Below are positions 8,099 through 16,501 of a DNA stretch of 64,000 nt, one piece after another. The stretch lies in assembly GCF_019443285.1 (NCBI RefSeq), contig NZ_CP080327.1, forward strand, positions 3,342,526-3,406,525, written 5' to 3'. The position numbers and the translations under genes were made by a program. Positions within the stretch are counted from its first letter, which is position 1; each line of letters opens with the position of its first letter. Origin of the DNA: Aquisediminimonas profunda. Its GTDB lineage: Bacteria; Pseudomonadota; Alphaproteobacteria; Sphingomonadales; Sphingomonadaceae. The notes beneath the pieces are model-generated. The model had not been told where the DNA came from, made no database searches, and saw nothing but the letters and a program-made list of their open reading frames with translations.

Positions 8099-9268
8099 AT
8101 GCGGTTTTTTTCAATTGTCGCTCTGTTTGTCATGGCTTGCTCAAATGTATCCGTTGCATTCGCCAAGAAGAGCGACACGAATGGATCTCTTCCCAACCCC
8201 GATATTGAGTTGCCCTCAATCCCCAGCAATTTCGATATAAAGTCGGAACTTGTACCAAGCTGGGGTTCAGGAGCCATTCCCCCGAGTGCCATCCCGGACG
8301 TTGTCGGTGCCTTTCGGTTCATCTGCAATGCAGGACAAATCTCGTTTGACGATCCGATCGTGTACCCGGGACAAGCGGGCAAGTCCCACCTCCACCAGTT
8401 CTTTGGAAATACAAGCGCTGACGCGTCCTCAACCTATGAAAGTCTCAGGACGACGGGCGACAGCACCTGCACCAGTCGCCTCAATCGATCGGCCTATTGG
8501 ATGCCAGCAATGATGAATGGTCGCGGCCAGGTTGTGCGGCCTGACTTTGTCAGCATCTACTATAAGCGTCGACCGGCCAACGATCCGGAATGCAAACGCC
8601 AGGGAACTGCCTGCGTCGACATACCGCGAGGACTTCGTTTCATTTTCGGTTTCGACATGTTGAATCGCAAATCCCGCAGAACGGGAGGCGGCTATTTCAA
8701 TTGCGACGGACCAACCGGAATTCAGGGTCATTATCCGTCAATCGTTGACGCCGCAAAGAACTGCCCGATAGGGAACAAGCTTGGAGCCGTCATCAGTGCG
8801 CCGGAATGCTGGAACGGCAAAGAACTCGACAGTCCGGACCACAGATCGCATGTCTCATATGGCAGCTATGGCGATGACGGTGTCTACAGATGCCCGCCGT
8901 CGCACCCCTTCATTATTCCGACTTTTACACTTGGTGCATGGTTCAGCGTGGATGAAACGCTTGATCGCTCGGGCAAGTGGAATGGCACTTTCGATAGCTG
9001 GCATCTTTCATCGGACAACATGCCGGGGATGCCAATGAAGCCAGGGACGAGTTTCCATACCGACTGGTTCGGTGCCTGGGATGATGAAGTCATGAAAATC
9101 TGGATGGACAATTGCGTAAACAAATTGCTGAATTGCTCAGGCGGCGATCTGGGGAATGGCCAGCAAATGAAAATGTTCAAGGGATTCCGCTGGATTGCGA
9201 ATCCTCACCTCGTCGATCCGCCCCCTGCCCCCGTGAGTCCGCCTGCCCACGATATGCACGCAATGTAA
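8099..9268 (+). CDS. DUF1996 domain secreted protein, copy 2
   Basis: Paralogue of the lipoprotein at 6135-7355, 389 residues. The start at 8099 gives a signal peptide, MRFFSIVALFVMACSNVSVAFA, cleaved after the last Ala, with AAGGGG upstream. There is no lipobox at the cleavage site and no Pro-rich linker, so this copy should be soluble and periplasmic or secreted. It shares KSHLHQFFG, SAYWMPAMMN, DHRSHVSY, HPFIIPTFTLG and FHTDWFGAWD with copy 1. It has a short insert (DETLDRSGKWNGTFDS) and a Pro/His/Met-rich tail. A polysaccharide or cell-surface role is an inference from context. Confidence 0.85.
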   Translation: MRFFSIVALFVMACSNVSVAFAKKSDTNGSLPNPDIELPSIPSNFDIKSELVPSWGSGAIPPSAIPDVVGAFRFICNAGQISFDDPIVYPGQAGKSHLHQFFGNTSADASSTYESLRTTGDSTCTSRLNRSAYWMPAMMNGRGQVVRPDFVSIYYKRRPANDPECKRQGTACVDIPRGLRFIFGFDMLNRKSRRTGGGYFNCDGPTGIQGHYPSIVDAAKNCPIGNKLGAVISAPECWNGKELDSPDHRSHVSYGSYGDDGVYRCPPSHPFIIPTFTLGAWFSVDETLDRSGKWNGTFDSWHLSSDNMPGMPMKPGTSFHTDWFGAWDDEVMKIWMDNCVNKLLNCSGGDLGNGQQMKMFKGFRWIANPHLVDPPPAPVSPPAHDMHAM

Positions 9269-9364
9269 CCCGGCAGCCTCTCCCATGGGCACAAAGCTTG
9301 ACCTGCGGATGGCGACCGCACATCAGGTCCATGTTACTGAGCACGATCGACCGGAGTTTTCGAC

Positions 9365-10543
9365 ATGACTGCAGTGGGCGCGATCATGTGGATCGCCGCT
9401 TTTCCAGTGATTTCAATATATGCAGTCTTCATCAACGAAGTGCTGCTTGGGCTCATTGCGCTACCAAGCAAGGTTGTTTCCGCACGCCCTGGCGCCAAAA
9501 CAACACTCCTTATTCCTGCACACAACGAGGCCGCAGGCATTGCAAGTACAATTGCCCGCGTTCGACTTGTCCTGCCTTCGGGTTCTCGCATCCTCGTGGT
9601 CGCCGACAATTGCAGCGACGCAACCGCCGAGATCGCACGCGCAAACGGCTGCGAAGTGATCGAAAGGTTCGACTTGGAACGGCGCGGAAAGGGCTTCGCG
9701 CTTGACTTTGGGCGCGCACATCTCGCCAGCGACCCGCCGGACTGCGTAATAATTCTCGACGCGGATTGTATTCCCGATGAAGGCACGATTGAAAGCCTTT
9801 CGGGCAGCGCACTCTACTACATGCGGCCCGTTCAGGCCGTGAACCTCATGCGGGCTGGGCCCGATTCAGGACCGATCGTGCAGATTTCGAACTTCGCCTT
9901 CATGATCAAAAATCTCGTGCGTCAACGTGGGCTGGTCCGGGCGGGAGGTCCAGCAATGCTGACTGGAACTGGAATGGCTTTTCCTTGGGCCATTTTTGAA
10001 GGTCTTTCGCTTGCGTCATCGAATATTGTCGAGGACTTGGCTGTCACAGTCGAGCTCACCCGAAATGGTGTACGTCCTCTGCTGGTCGAGTCTGGGCGCG
10101 TCTGGAGCAATGCCGCGACAGCCCAGGACACATTGACGCAGCGTACACGGTGGGAGCACGGCTTTATCGGAACTGCAATCAAGCATGCACTGCCAAGCCT
10201 CGCGGCTGGTATCAAAAATGGCCAGCTTGCGTCTTTTCGATTGGGCTTGCACTTGCTTGTTCCGCCCTTGGCACTCCTGTTTTCAGTCGGCTTTCTGCTG
10301 GTTACAACGCTCTTCGTGCTGTCAGCCCTTGGCGCAACTGCAATGCCGGCCGTCGTGCTGGGAGCATTGATGAGCACAAGCCTTCTTCTTCTTTTGATTG
10401 CCTGGTGGAGAGATGGTCGCGACTTGCTTTCATTTCGCGCGATATCCAGGATTCCTCTCTACGTCCTTTGGAAGATTCCCGTTTACCTCAAGTTGGTCAA
10501 AGGCGCGGAAACGGAATGGGTGCGCACCAAACGGCCTGATTAG
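9365..10543 (+). CDS. Glycosyltransferase family 2, processive-type, membrane-bound
   Basis: Membrane GT2 enzyme of 392 residues resembling cellulose/hyaluronan-synthase-type transferases. An N-terminal helix (about residues 5-30) precedes the GT-A domain: LLIPAHNEAAGIASTI, VVADNCSDAT, IILDADCIPDE (DxD), then NIVEDLAVTVEL and QRTRWEHG (the QxxRW signature). Three further hydrophobic segments follow before a basic tail. CGGAG lies 8 bases before the start ATG. It may polymerise or extend the glycan exported by the genes downstream. It is preceded by copy 2 of DUF1996, about 96 bases away on the same strand. Confidence 0.87.
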   Translation: MTAVGAIMWIAAFPVISIYAVFINEVLLGLIALPSKVVSARPGAKTTLLIPAHNEAAGIASTIARVRLVLPSGSRILVVADNCSDATAEIARANGCEVIERFDLERRGKGFALDFGRAHLASDPPDCVIILDADCIPDEGTIESLSGSALYYMRPVQAVNLMRAGPDSGPIVQISNFAFMIKNLVRQRGLVRAGGPAMLTGTGMAFPWAIFEGLSLASSNIVEDLAVTVELTRNGVRPLLVESGRVWSNAATAQDTLTQRTRWEHGFIGTAIKHALPSLAAGIKNGQLASFRLGLHLLVPPLALLFSVGFLLVTTLFVLSALGATAMPAVVLGALMSTSLLLLLIAWWRDGRDLLSFRAISRIPLYVLWKIPVYLKLVKGAETEWVRTKRPD

Positions 10544-10557
10544 CCCATTAAGGCGGC

Positions 10558-11337
10558 CTAGAAATGGCGTTTCCACCACCATTTTGCAGTAATCGCGAAA
10601 ATTCGGGGACCTTCGACCAAATAGCGGCGCCACAGACGTGCGGGATTGGAGGCAAGCCTGTGTGCCCATTCGAGTCCCATCTTTTGCATCCACCGTGGCG
10701 CCCGGTTTTGATCTCCCAAGAGAAAGTCAATGGATGCCCCTATGCAGAGACCGACCCCCGACGCATGGCCACGAACGAAGCAATTATGGGCAAGGATTTC
10801 GCTTTGGGGAGCCCCCGTTGCAAACAAGACCATCGAAGCGCCACATTCGCAAACAAAGTCCTCCGCAGTTTTCATGGCAGCCGAATTGGCAAGCATTCCC
10901 ATAGGGGGAATATGCTGCACAAAATTGACACCGGGATAGCGCGCAGAAAGGCGAACAACTGTTTGGCTGTTGCCGCCCACAATTGCCACTCGATACCCGG
11001 GAGTCAAAACACGCTGAAAAATGGCTGCCGTAAGATCGCTCCCCGGCACAACGGGCAGATGGATGCTGCAGAGTGCCGCTAGGCCGGCAAGGATACGGCT
11101 GTCACAAAGCCGCAGTGCCGACGCCTCATAGGCCTTGCGGAACGCATCCGCAGTCGCACCGCCTGTTGCAGAACTAAGCTTCACAACATGATCTACGTTC
11201 GGTGTGACTATGTACGAAAACTTGGACAGGCCACCGCGCGAAGCGACATCAGCCAATACCTCATCGAACGAGAGTGTCGAAAATTCCAAATCCAGGAATG
11301 AAAGGGAAGCAGCCGCCCCTTTCGATTCAATAGGCAT
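10558..11337 (-). CDS. WecB/TagA/CpsF family glycosyltransferase
   Basis: GT26-family enzyme of 259 residues that transfers a sugar (often N-acetylmannosaminuronate or similar) from a UDP donor to an undecaprenyl-linked acceptor. Visible features are the conserved early TPNVDHVVKL stretch, VPGSDLTAAIF, the Rossmann segment VAIVGGNSQTV, and ATGAPQSEILAHNC near the C-terminus. Its start overlaps the end of the upstream polyprenyl phosphotransferase gene by 11 bases, so the pair is translationally coupled. Together they would make the first two sugar additions of the repeat unit. Confidence 0.88.
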   Translation of the reverse strand: MPIESKGAAASLSFLDLEFSTLSFDEVLADVASRGGLSKFSYIVTPNVDHVVKLSSATGGATADAFRKAYEASALRLCDSRILAGLAALCSIHLPVVPGSDLTAAIFQRVLTPGYRVAIVGGNSQTVVRLSARYPGVNFVQHIPPMGMLANSAAMKTAEDFVCECGASMVLFATGAPQSEILAHNCFVRGHASGVGLCIGASIDFLLGDQNRAPRWMQKMGLEWAHRLASNPARLWRRYLVEGPRIFAITAKWWWKRHF

Positions 11338-12787
11338 TGCGATCCCAGACTATGATGAACAGCGTTTCGAGGATGATCCGCATATCGAGCAGCGGGGACC
11401 AGTGATCGATATAGTATTTGTCATATTCGACCCGCTTCTTTGCCCGCTCAATGCTATCGATTTCCCCGCGCAAGCCGCGAACCTGCGCCAGACCGGTTAT
11501 GCCCGGCTTCACGCGATGCCGTGCCGCATAGCCTTCAACTGCGTCAAAATAGAATTTGTCCCCGACCCGCATTTGTGTCGCGTGCGGCCTCGGTCCCACC
11601 AAAGACATTTCTCCCCGCAAGACATTCAACAATTGCGGCAGTTCGTCGATGCTCAACCGCCGAATAATCTTGCCGACCTTTGTGACCCGCTCGTCATTCT
11701 TGGTTGTCCGCTCCGCACCAGAAACATCCTGCTGATCAACATACATCGACCGAAATTTGTAGATCCCGATTTCCAGATTGTTGAAGCCAAACCGCTGCTG
11801 GACAAAAAGAACCGGGCCCTTGCTTTCGAGTTTGATCGCTATTGCCGTCAAAACCATAACTGGAGAAAGAACGACAAGGGCAATGAATGCCAACAGCCGA
11901 TCCTGGACTTCCTTTGCGATAATATCGAGATCCCGGATAGGACGCTGCCAAAGGCTAAGTACCGGCAGCGATCCGATTGAACTCATTCTGTAGCTTGATC
12001 GCAGCTCAAGAATCTCGCGCGGCATGCAGCAAACATCAATCGCTGCCGCGCTGAGCCGATCGATAATTGAATCGAGGCGCTCCTGTTGAACTTTCGGCAA
12101 GGCAATGATGACCTGATCAAGTTCGCCGTCCTGGGCCATCTTGAGGAGTTCAGGGAAACCCCCGACGAAATTGGCGGAGCCAATCGCAGATTGATCGACC
12201 CGTGTTTTGCGGTCATCTGCGAATCCTATGATCTTCAGATGTGGCAGCCGCTCGATCGCGAGCAGTTCCATCACCCGAGACGCCACTTCGCGATCGGCGC
12301 CATAGATGACCACACGTTGCCCGATGTAACCCAAATCCATCAAAAGCCAGGCAATCTTGCGAAAACCGATCCTGCTGAGGAAAAGGAGTGCAAGACACAC
12401 GACAATGTAAATCAGGGTGAGTCCGCGCGAAATTTCCGTAAAAACGTCAAAAAGAATGATCGTAAAGCCTGTCAGCATCGCGCCAATCACGAAATCCAGC
12501 ATGGCGCCCTCGCCCACATCGTCTCCTTGTCCGCGAAACTCTGTGTATGAATCCCGGGAGATTCTGATCAGGAAGAAATTGATACCGAGAACAATGGCTG
12601 CTGTTTCGTGGATTGTGTGGTCGAACAATTGCTCTGTGGACCACTGATAGATCCAGATGGAGATGAAGTAGCCCACGAGCAGGCATAAGGCATCGTTCAC
12701 AACGCCTACCGTGCGGAGGACGTTTGAAGTGAAGCGAACGCGCTTGTTGATGGGTTGCGTTGGCCGTTGAAGAGGCTCAGGCATCAC
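11327..12787 (-). CDS. Undecaprenyl-phosphate sugar-1-phosphate transferase (WcaJ-like)
   Basis: Polyprenyl glycosylphosphotransferase of 486 residues that starts repeat-unit synthesis by moving hexose-1-phosphate to undecaprenyl phosphate. The N-terminal half has about four transmembrane helices, then a CoA-binding-like domain (VVIYGADREVASRVMELL). The C-terminal half begins with a helix at AFIALVVLSPVMVLTAIAI and has the bacterial sugar-transferase signatures KFRSMYVDQ, RRLSIDELPQLLNVLRGEMS, LVGPRPHA and VKPGITGLAQVRG. Length and layout fit the PssY/WcaJ type. It heads a two-gene operon with the WecB-like gene. Confidence 0.92.
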   Translation of the reverse strand: MMPEPLQRPTQPINKRVRFTSNVLRTVGVVNDALCLLVGYFISIWIYQWSTEQLFDHTIHETAAIVLGINFFLIRISRDSYTEFRGQGDDVGEGAMLDFVIGAMLTGFTIILFDVFTEISRGLTLIYIVVCLALLFLSRIGFRKIAWLLMDLGYIGQRVVIYGADREVASRVMELLAIERLPHLKIIGFADDRKTRVDQSAIGSANFVGGFPELLKMAQDGELDQVIIALPKVQQERLDSIIDRLSAAAIDVCCMPREILELRSSYRMSSIGSLPVLSLWQRPIRDLDIIAKEVQDRLLAFIALVVLSPVMVLTAIAIKLESKGPVLFVQQRFGFNNLEIGIYKFRSMYVDQQDVSGAERTTKNDERVTKVGKIIRRLSIDELPQLLNVLRGEMSLVGPRPHATQMRVGDKFYFDAVEGYAARHRVKPGITGLAQVRGLRGEIDSIERAKKRVEYDKYYIDHWSPLLDMRIILETLFIIVWDRNAY

Positions 12788-12827
12788 ACCCGCCGGTAAA
12801 AGACAAAGTCGTCATCCCTGGTTCCCA

Positions 12828-14384
12828 CTACAATCTGCCAAATAGGCCGCGGCTTCGAAGCGATCCAGGCCGATCATCCACCGTGTATACAGAGGCAGCC
12901 TTGTCACGCCCAGCCTGCGCCTGTGCAACACAAGCGTTGTTTGCCGCTTGCTGGCATATTTTTGCAAGCAAGTCCCATCCAGCAACTGAAGAGGGGCTCT
13001 TGCGTGTAAAGGTCCGCGCGACATCGGTTGCGCGCACGGCATCCCCGGTTTTCAACAAATATTGGGCATAGGTTCGGCTGATCAGAATACTCTGCGGATT
13101 ATCGCTGACCGCATCTTCATATGTTTGCCTCGCGCGCTGGGGATCCTTTCGGGCGAGATAAATGTCGGCAAGCAGAATTCGGCCTTGCTCGCTCATCGGA
13201 AAATCTCGCACGACAATCTGCGCATCGTTCAAGGCTGCAGTCAGATCCTGCTTTTGCATGGCAATTCGTGCTCTGACCATCAGCGCATCGATATTATTCT
13301 TGTCTTTGGACAAGATTTCTTCCGCAATCGATCTCGCGGCATCGGCATTGCCCTGTTTGTAAAGAGCAGTGGCATAAAGCGCCCTTGCATCAGCTGATAT
13401 TCCATTGTCGCCGGCATTCGAGTCCGGGCGGAGAATTTGTGCGGCTACATCGGGTCTTCCGCGATCTATCAAATAGCGGGCGACAGCCAGCTTCACCGTT
13501 TCGGATCCATGCTCCGTGACATACTTCAATTGTGCAGGCGTAAGTGCCGAGGCGTCATTCTGGGTCCATAGTTCGGAAATTTTCTGAATGACCTCTATAT
13601 TGTCCGGCTGGGAAATCAGAAGTGCATAAAGCGTGGACCTTGCGCGGGGGGTGTTCCCTGATTTGTAAAGGATTTCCGCAAGATCGAGTTTCAGATCCGC
13701 GTCTTTCGGACGTCTAGCCAGCAATTTGTCTATGTTGCCAACCAGGCGCTCTTGGTTGCCCAATACGCGATAGAGCTCCGACAGGGTAGCAAAGGACGCC
13801 TCTGTTCGTTGTCCCTCGGGCACACCGTCTTCAATAATCTTCACGGCACCTTGATAATCCTTGCCCAGGGCCAGAGCTCGTGCCTTCAGCACGATGCCGA
13901 ATTCATCTTGTGGTTTCAGCTTCAGAATGGTCTCGGCCGCGCTTGTAGCTCCAGCAACATCCTTTCGGCTCAACGCTATCAAGCCTTTTACAAGGATTGC
14001 TCGTGTTGCATTGGGGTCAAGTGCAAGCACTCTGTCCGCAGCATTTGCCGCTTCGCGCATCTCACCGAACTGGAACGACAGCTCAGCGACAAGCTGGAGT
14101 GCCTCGATATTTGTTGCATCTAGCTCCAGCACACGAGAGTAAGCGAGCAGCGCATCGGCTGGTCGACCTGTTTCAAGATCAACCCGACCCAAAAGCAACC
14201 ATTGATCAGGCTGGTCATCACGTGCCGCGACGGCTCTCAAGATTGCCTTGCGCGCAGCTTCGAAATCGCCGGCCGCAGCGAGGGCATTTGCCGAAGCCGC
14301 AGCCTGTTCTGCCTTCTCTTGCGGGGATGAACAGGCAGTTGCCAACAGCAACGCTGCGCCGACAGACCAACCGTTCATTCTCAT
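12828..14384 (-). CDS. Tetratricopeptide-repeat lipoprotein of a polysaccharide export system
   Basis: Outer-membrane-type lipoprotein of 518 residues. The leader ends in the lipobox LATAC, with the mature protein starting CSSPQEKAEQ. The rest is a chain of TPR-like helical pairs: AAGDFEAARKAIL, PADALLAYSRVLELDATNIE, REAANAADRVLALDPNATRA and many more to about residue 470. Such proteins occur in exopolysaccharide and PEP-CTERM/exosortase loci, where they are thought to scaffold secretion complexes. It diverges from the wza-like operon across 273 bases. No exosortase gene lies in the window. Confidence 0.82.
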   Translation of the reverse strand: MRMNGWSVGAALLLATACSSPQEKAEQAAASANALAAAGDFEAARKAILRAVAARDDQPDQWLLLGRVDLETGRPADALLAYSRVLELDATNIEALQLVAELSFQFGEMREAANAADRVLALDPNATRAILVKGLIALSRKDVAGATSAAETILKLKPQDEFGIVLKARALALGKDYQGAVKIIEDGVPEGQRTEASFATLSELYRVLGNQERLVGNIDKLLARRPKDADLKLDLAEILYKSGNTPRARSTLYALLISQPDNIEVIQKISELWTQNDASALTPAQLKYVTEHGSETVKLAVARYLIDRGRPDVAAQILRPDSNAGDNGISADARALYATALYKQGNADAARSIAEEILSKDKNNIDALMVRARIAMQKQDLTAALNDAQIVVRDFPMSEQGRILLADIYLARKDPQRARQTYEDAVSDNPQSILISRTYAQYLLKTGDAVRATDVARTFTRKSPSSVAGWDLLAKICQQAANNACVAQAQAGRDKAASVYTVDDRPGSLRSRGLFGRL

Positions 14385-14657
14385 GTTTCGTCACCCAAGC
14401 CGGCAGCATTTGTGATAGCAAGCACTCCCGGACAAGCAGAAAGTGCCAACGACGCCCTTAACCTTCATTCGTAAATATTGCGCAACCGCGTAGCCAATTT
14501 TCCATGGAAAGGAACTTGCACCTCTGCAAGCGGTTTGTATCGACTCAACCAACCGCTTTGACGTCGTTCACCATCATTTGTGTCCGATGAGGCTTCCAAA
14601 ACCGATAGGCGCATGGCATGACCCAAATCTGGGAACTCTAATAACTGGAATTTTGCT

Positions 14658-15260
14658 TTGGCTCTCTTGCTGACAATCATTTTGGCGGCTTCTGCGGCGG
14701 GTGCTGCGGACGAAGCAGCAGCATCTCCGCCAGCACCTCAACAGCAGGTGTTGCGTCCCTATACAATCAATCCGGGCGACGAAATTGAGGTCTATGTCTG
14801 GGGTGAGGATCGGCTTCAACGCACCATTCGCATCCTGCCAGATGGAACATTCTCGTTTCCGCTCGTTGGCAAGGTCTTTGCGCTTGGCCAGTCACCTAGC
14901 CAGATCGAAGACGTCATTACAAAGGGCTTGGCAAGCCAATATCGTGGCCAGGTGCCACAGGTGACCGTTTCTGTGCGCAGTCCTTCAGGGTTTCAGTTTA
15001 CCGTTGCTGGCAAGGTGAAAGGACCTGGCACCTTTTCGCCGGGTCGCTATGTCAATCTGATTGAAGCGCTCAGCTATGCGGGCGGCCCCGATGAATTTGC
15101 CAGCCTTGACGGCATCACCATCCTTCGCAAGTCCGGTAACAATCTTGTAGCCATTCGGGCCAGAATTTCTTCGGCGTACAAGGGCGGCGCAGCTGCCCGA
15201 GAGATCACTGCAAGCTCAATTCCGCAGATTGAAAGCGGGGATACGGTAATCGTGCCATGA
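14658..15260 (+). CDS. Polysaccharide export outer-membrane protein (Wza/OPX family)
   Basis: Periplasmic/outer-membrane exporter of about 200 residues with the poly_export domain (YTINPGDEIEVYVWGEDRLQ, RILPDGTFSFPLVGKVFALG) followed by one SLBB domain (FTVAGKVKGPGTFSPG, SYAGGPDEFASLD). The frame has a stop at 14619-14621 and no ATG or GTG before the coding start; the best start is TTG at 14658 with GGAA 7 bases upstream. That gives an unusual leader with no basic residue and no lipobox Cys. A neighbouring frame holds an ATG at 14587 and a hydrophobic run that stops nearby, so a frameshifted leader cannot be excluded. The stop overlaps the next start by 4 bases. Confidence 0.85.
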   Translation: MALLLTIILAASAAGAADEAAASPPAPQQQVLRPYTINPGDEIEVYVWGEDRLQRTIRILPDGTFSFPLVGKVFALGQSPSQIEDVITKGLASQYRGQVPQVTVSVRSPSGFQFTVAGKVKGPGTFSPGRYVNLIEALSYAGGPDEFASLDGITILRKSGNNLVAIRARISSAYKGGAAAREITASSIPQIESGDTVIVP

Positions 15261-16501
15261 AAAATTTCTTGAGAAGTGAAAACGACTCCCGACTCGCCTG
15301 CCTTAAAAAGGCGGCATCCGGCATCGTGGTTGCATGGGCAATTTTTGGTGGCGTTTCTGCAAAAGCTGAGACTCGGGCATCGATCAACACCTCGCTTGCT
15401 GGCCAGGTCGAAAGCAACCCTTTTCTGCTGAGCGGGCCCAACACGTCGGCGGCCTCTGCAGTCGTAACGGTTTCTCCGGGCGTGAAATTTCTGGATGGTT
15501 CCAAGACGATTGGTCTCAATGCGACTTACAGGCACTCAGAATATTCGAGGCGCTATCGCTCAACCAATGACATTTCGGCCAGTGCCAGCATCAGCCAGAA
15601 ATTGTCGCCGCGTCTGGACTATAGTGCGGACCTCGGCTTCAACAGTGCGATTGTCGGCGCGAATGACTTGCTGACTTTTGGATCCAATCCTTCAAATGGC
15701 GGCGCATTTCCTCCGTTGCCGGGAGACATTGCCCTCACCGGGCTGCGCCAAAGGCGGCAGTCCATCAATGCAGGACTGAGCATGGGATATCTTGCTTCAG
15801 CGCGCGATAATTTCAGGGCACAGGGTGGCGCATCGTTTGTTCGTTATCCCTCCGGGAGCGTAGCCTCAGAATATGACAATTATAGCGGGAGCATAGGGTA
15901 TAACCGGATCATCAACAGCCGCGTAACTGTTGGCTTGAATGTTGGTGTGTCGCGTTCGGATTATCTGCGGACAACGCTTGGCGACGCGACTACGGTCTCT
16001 CCGCAATTCACGTTCAGCACTAAACTTGGTGCTGCCTGGAGCTTTTCGGGAGCCTTGGGTATTAGCCATTCAAATATTACCGGTGTCGGCGGAAAGTACA
16101 GCCAAAACAGTGCCTCAGGCAGCTTCAACCTGTGCAATTCATCGGCAACCGGCAAGTTCTGCCTATTCGCCTCGCGCGCGGTACAGCCGACGTCATTTGG
16201 CGGCACTGTCCGCCCCCAAACAGCAATCGGCGCAAGCTACAATTTGCGGCTGGACGCAAAAAGCAGCATTGATGCAACTGCAAATTTCTCCCGTTCGGGC
16301 CAGATTAATCAGGCTACTCTCCCAAGCAACGGCTCTGTGGATTATGCGCAGGCCAACCTGCGATATAACCGGAGACTGAGCCAGCGCCTGCAAGGGTTTC
16401 TGACCGCGAGTTATGCTGACAGTTATCGCGACCCGACGCCACGCAAGGCAAACATGGTATTTGGCTTTGGCGTGAGCTATGCATTCGGAGACATGCGATG
16501 A
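15257..16501 (+). CDS. Outer-membrane beta-barrel protein of the export operon
   Basis: Predicted outer-membrane protein of 414 residues. A basic N-terminus and hydrophobic core (GIVVAWAIFGGVSAKA) form a signal peptide. The mature part alternates polar and aromatic residues in about 10-14 beta-strand-like segments (e.g. SIGYNRIINSRVTVGLNVGV, NLRYNRRLSQRLQGFLTASY) and ends in VSYAFGDMR. Similar barrels accompany Wza/Wzc genes in sphingomonad polysaccharide loci. It overlaps both neighbours by 4 bases (ATGA), so wza-like, barrel and wzz-like genes are one translational unit. A direct role in glycan passage is an inference. Confidence 0.75.
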   Translation: MKNFLRSENDSRLACLKKAASGIVVAWAIFGGVSAKAETRASINTSLAGQVESNPFLLSGPNTSAASAVVTVSPGVKFLDGSKTIGLNATYRHSEYSRRYRSTNDISASASISQKLSPRLDYSADLGFNSAIVGANDLLTFGSNPSNGGAFPPLPGDIALTGLRQRRQSINAGLSMGYLASARDNFRAQGGASFVRYPSGSVASEYDNYSGSIGYNRIINSRVTVGLNVGVSRSDYLRTTLGDATTVSPQFTFSTKLGAAWSFSGALGISHSNITGVGGKYSQNSASGSFNLCNSSATGKFCLFASRAVQPTSFGGTVRPQTAIGASYNLRLDAKSSIDATANFSRSGQINQATLPSNGSVDYAQANLRYNRRLSQRLQGFLTASYADSYRDPTPRKANMVFGFGVSYAFGDMR

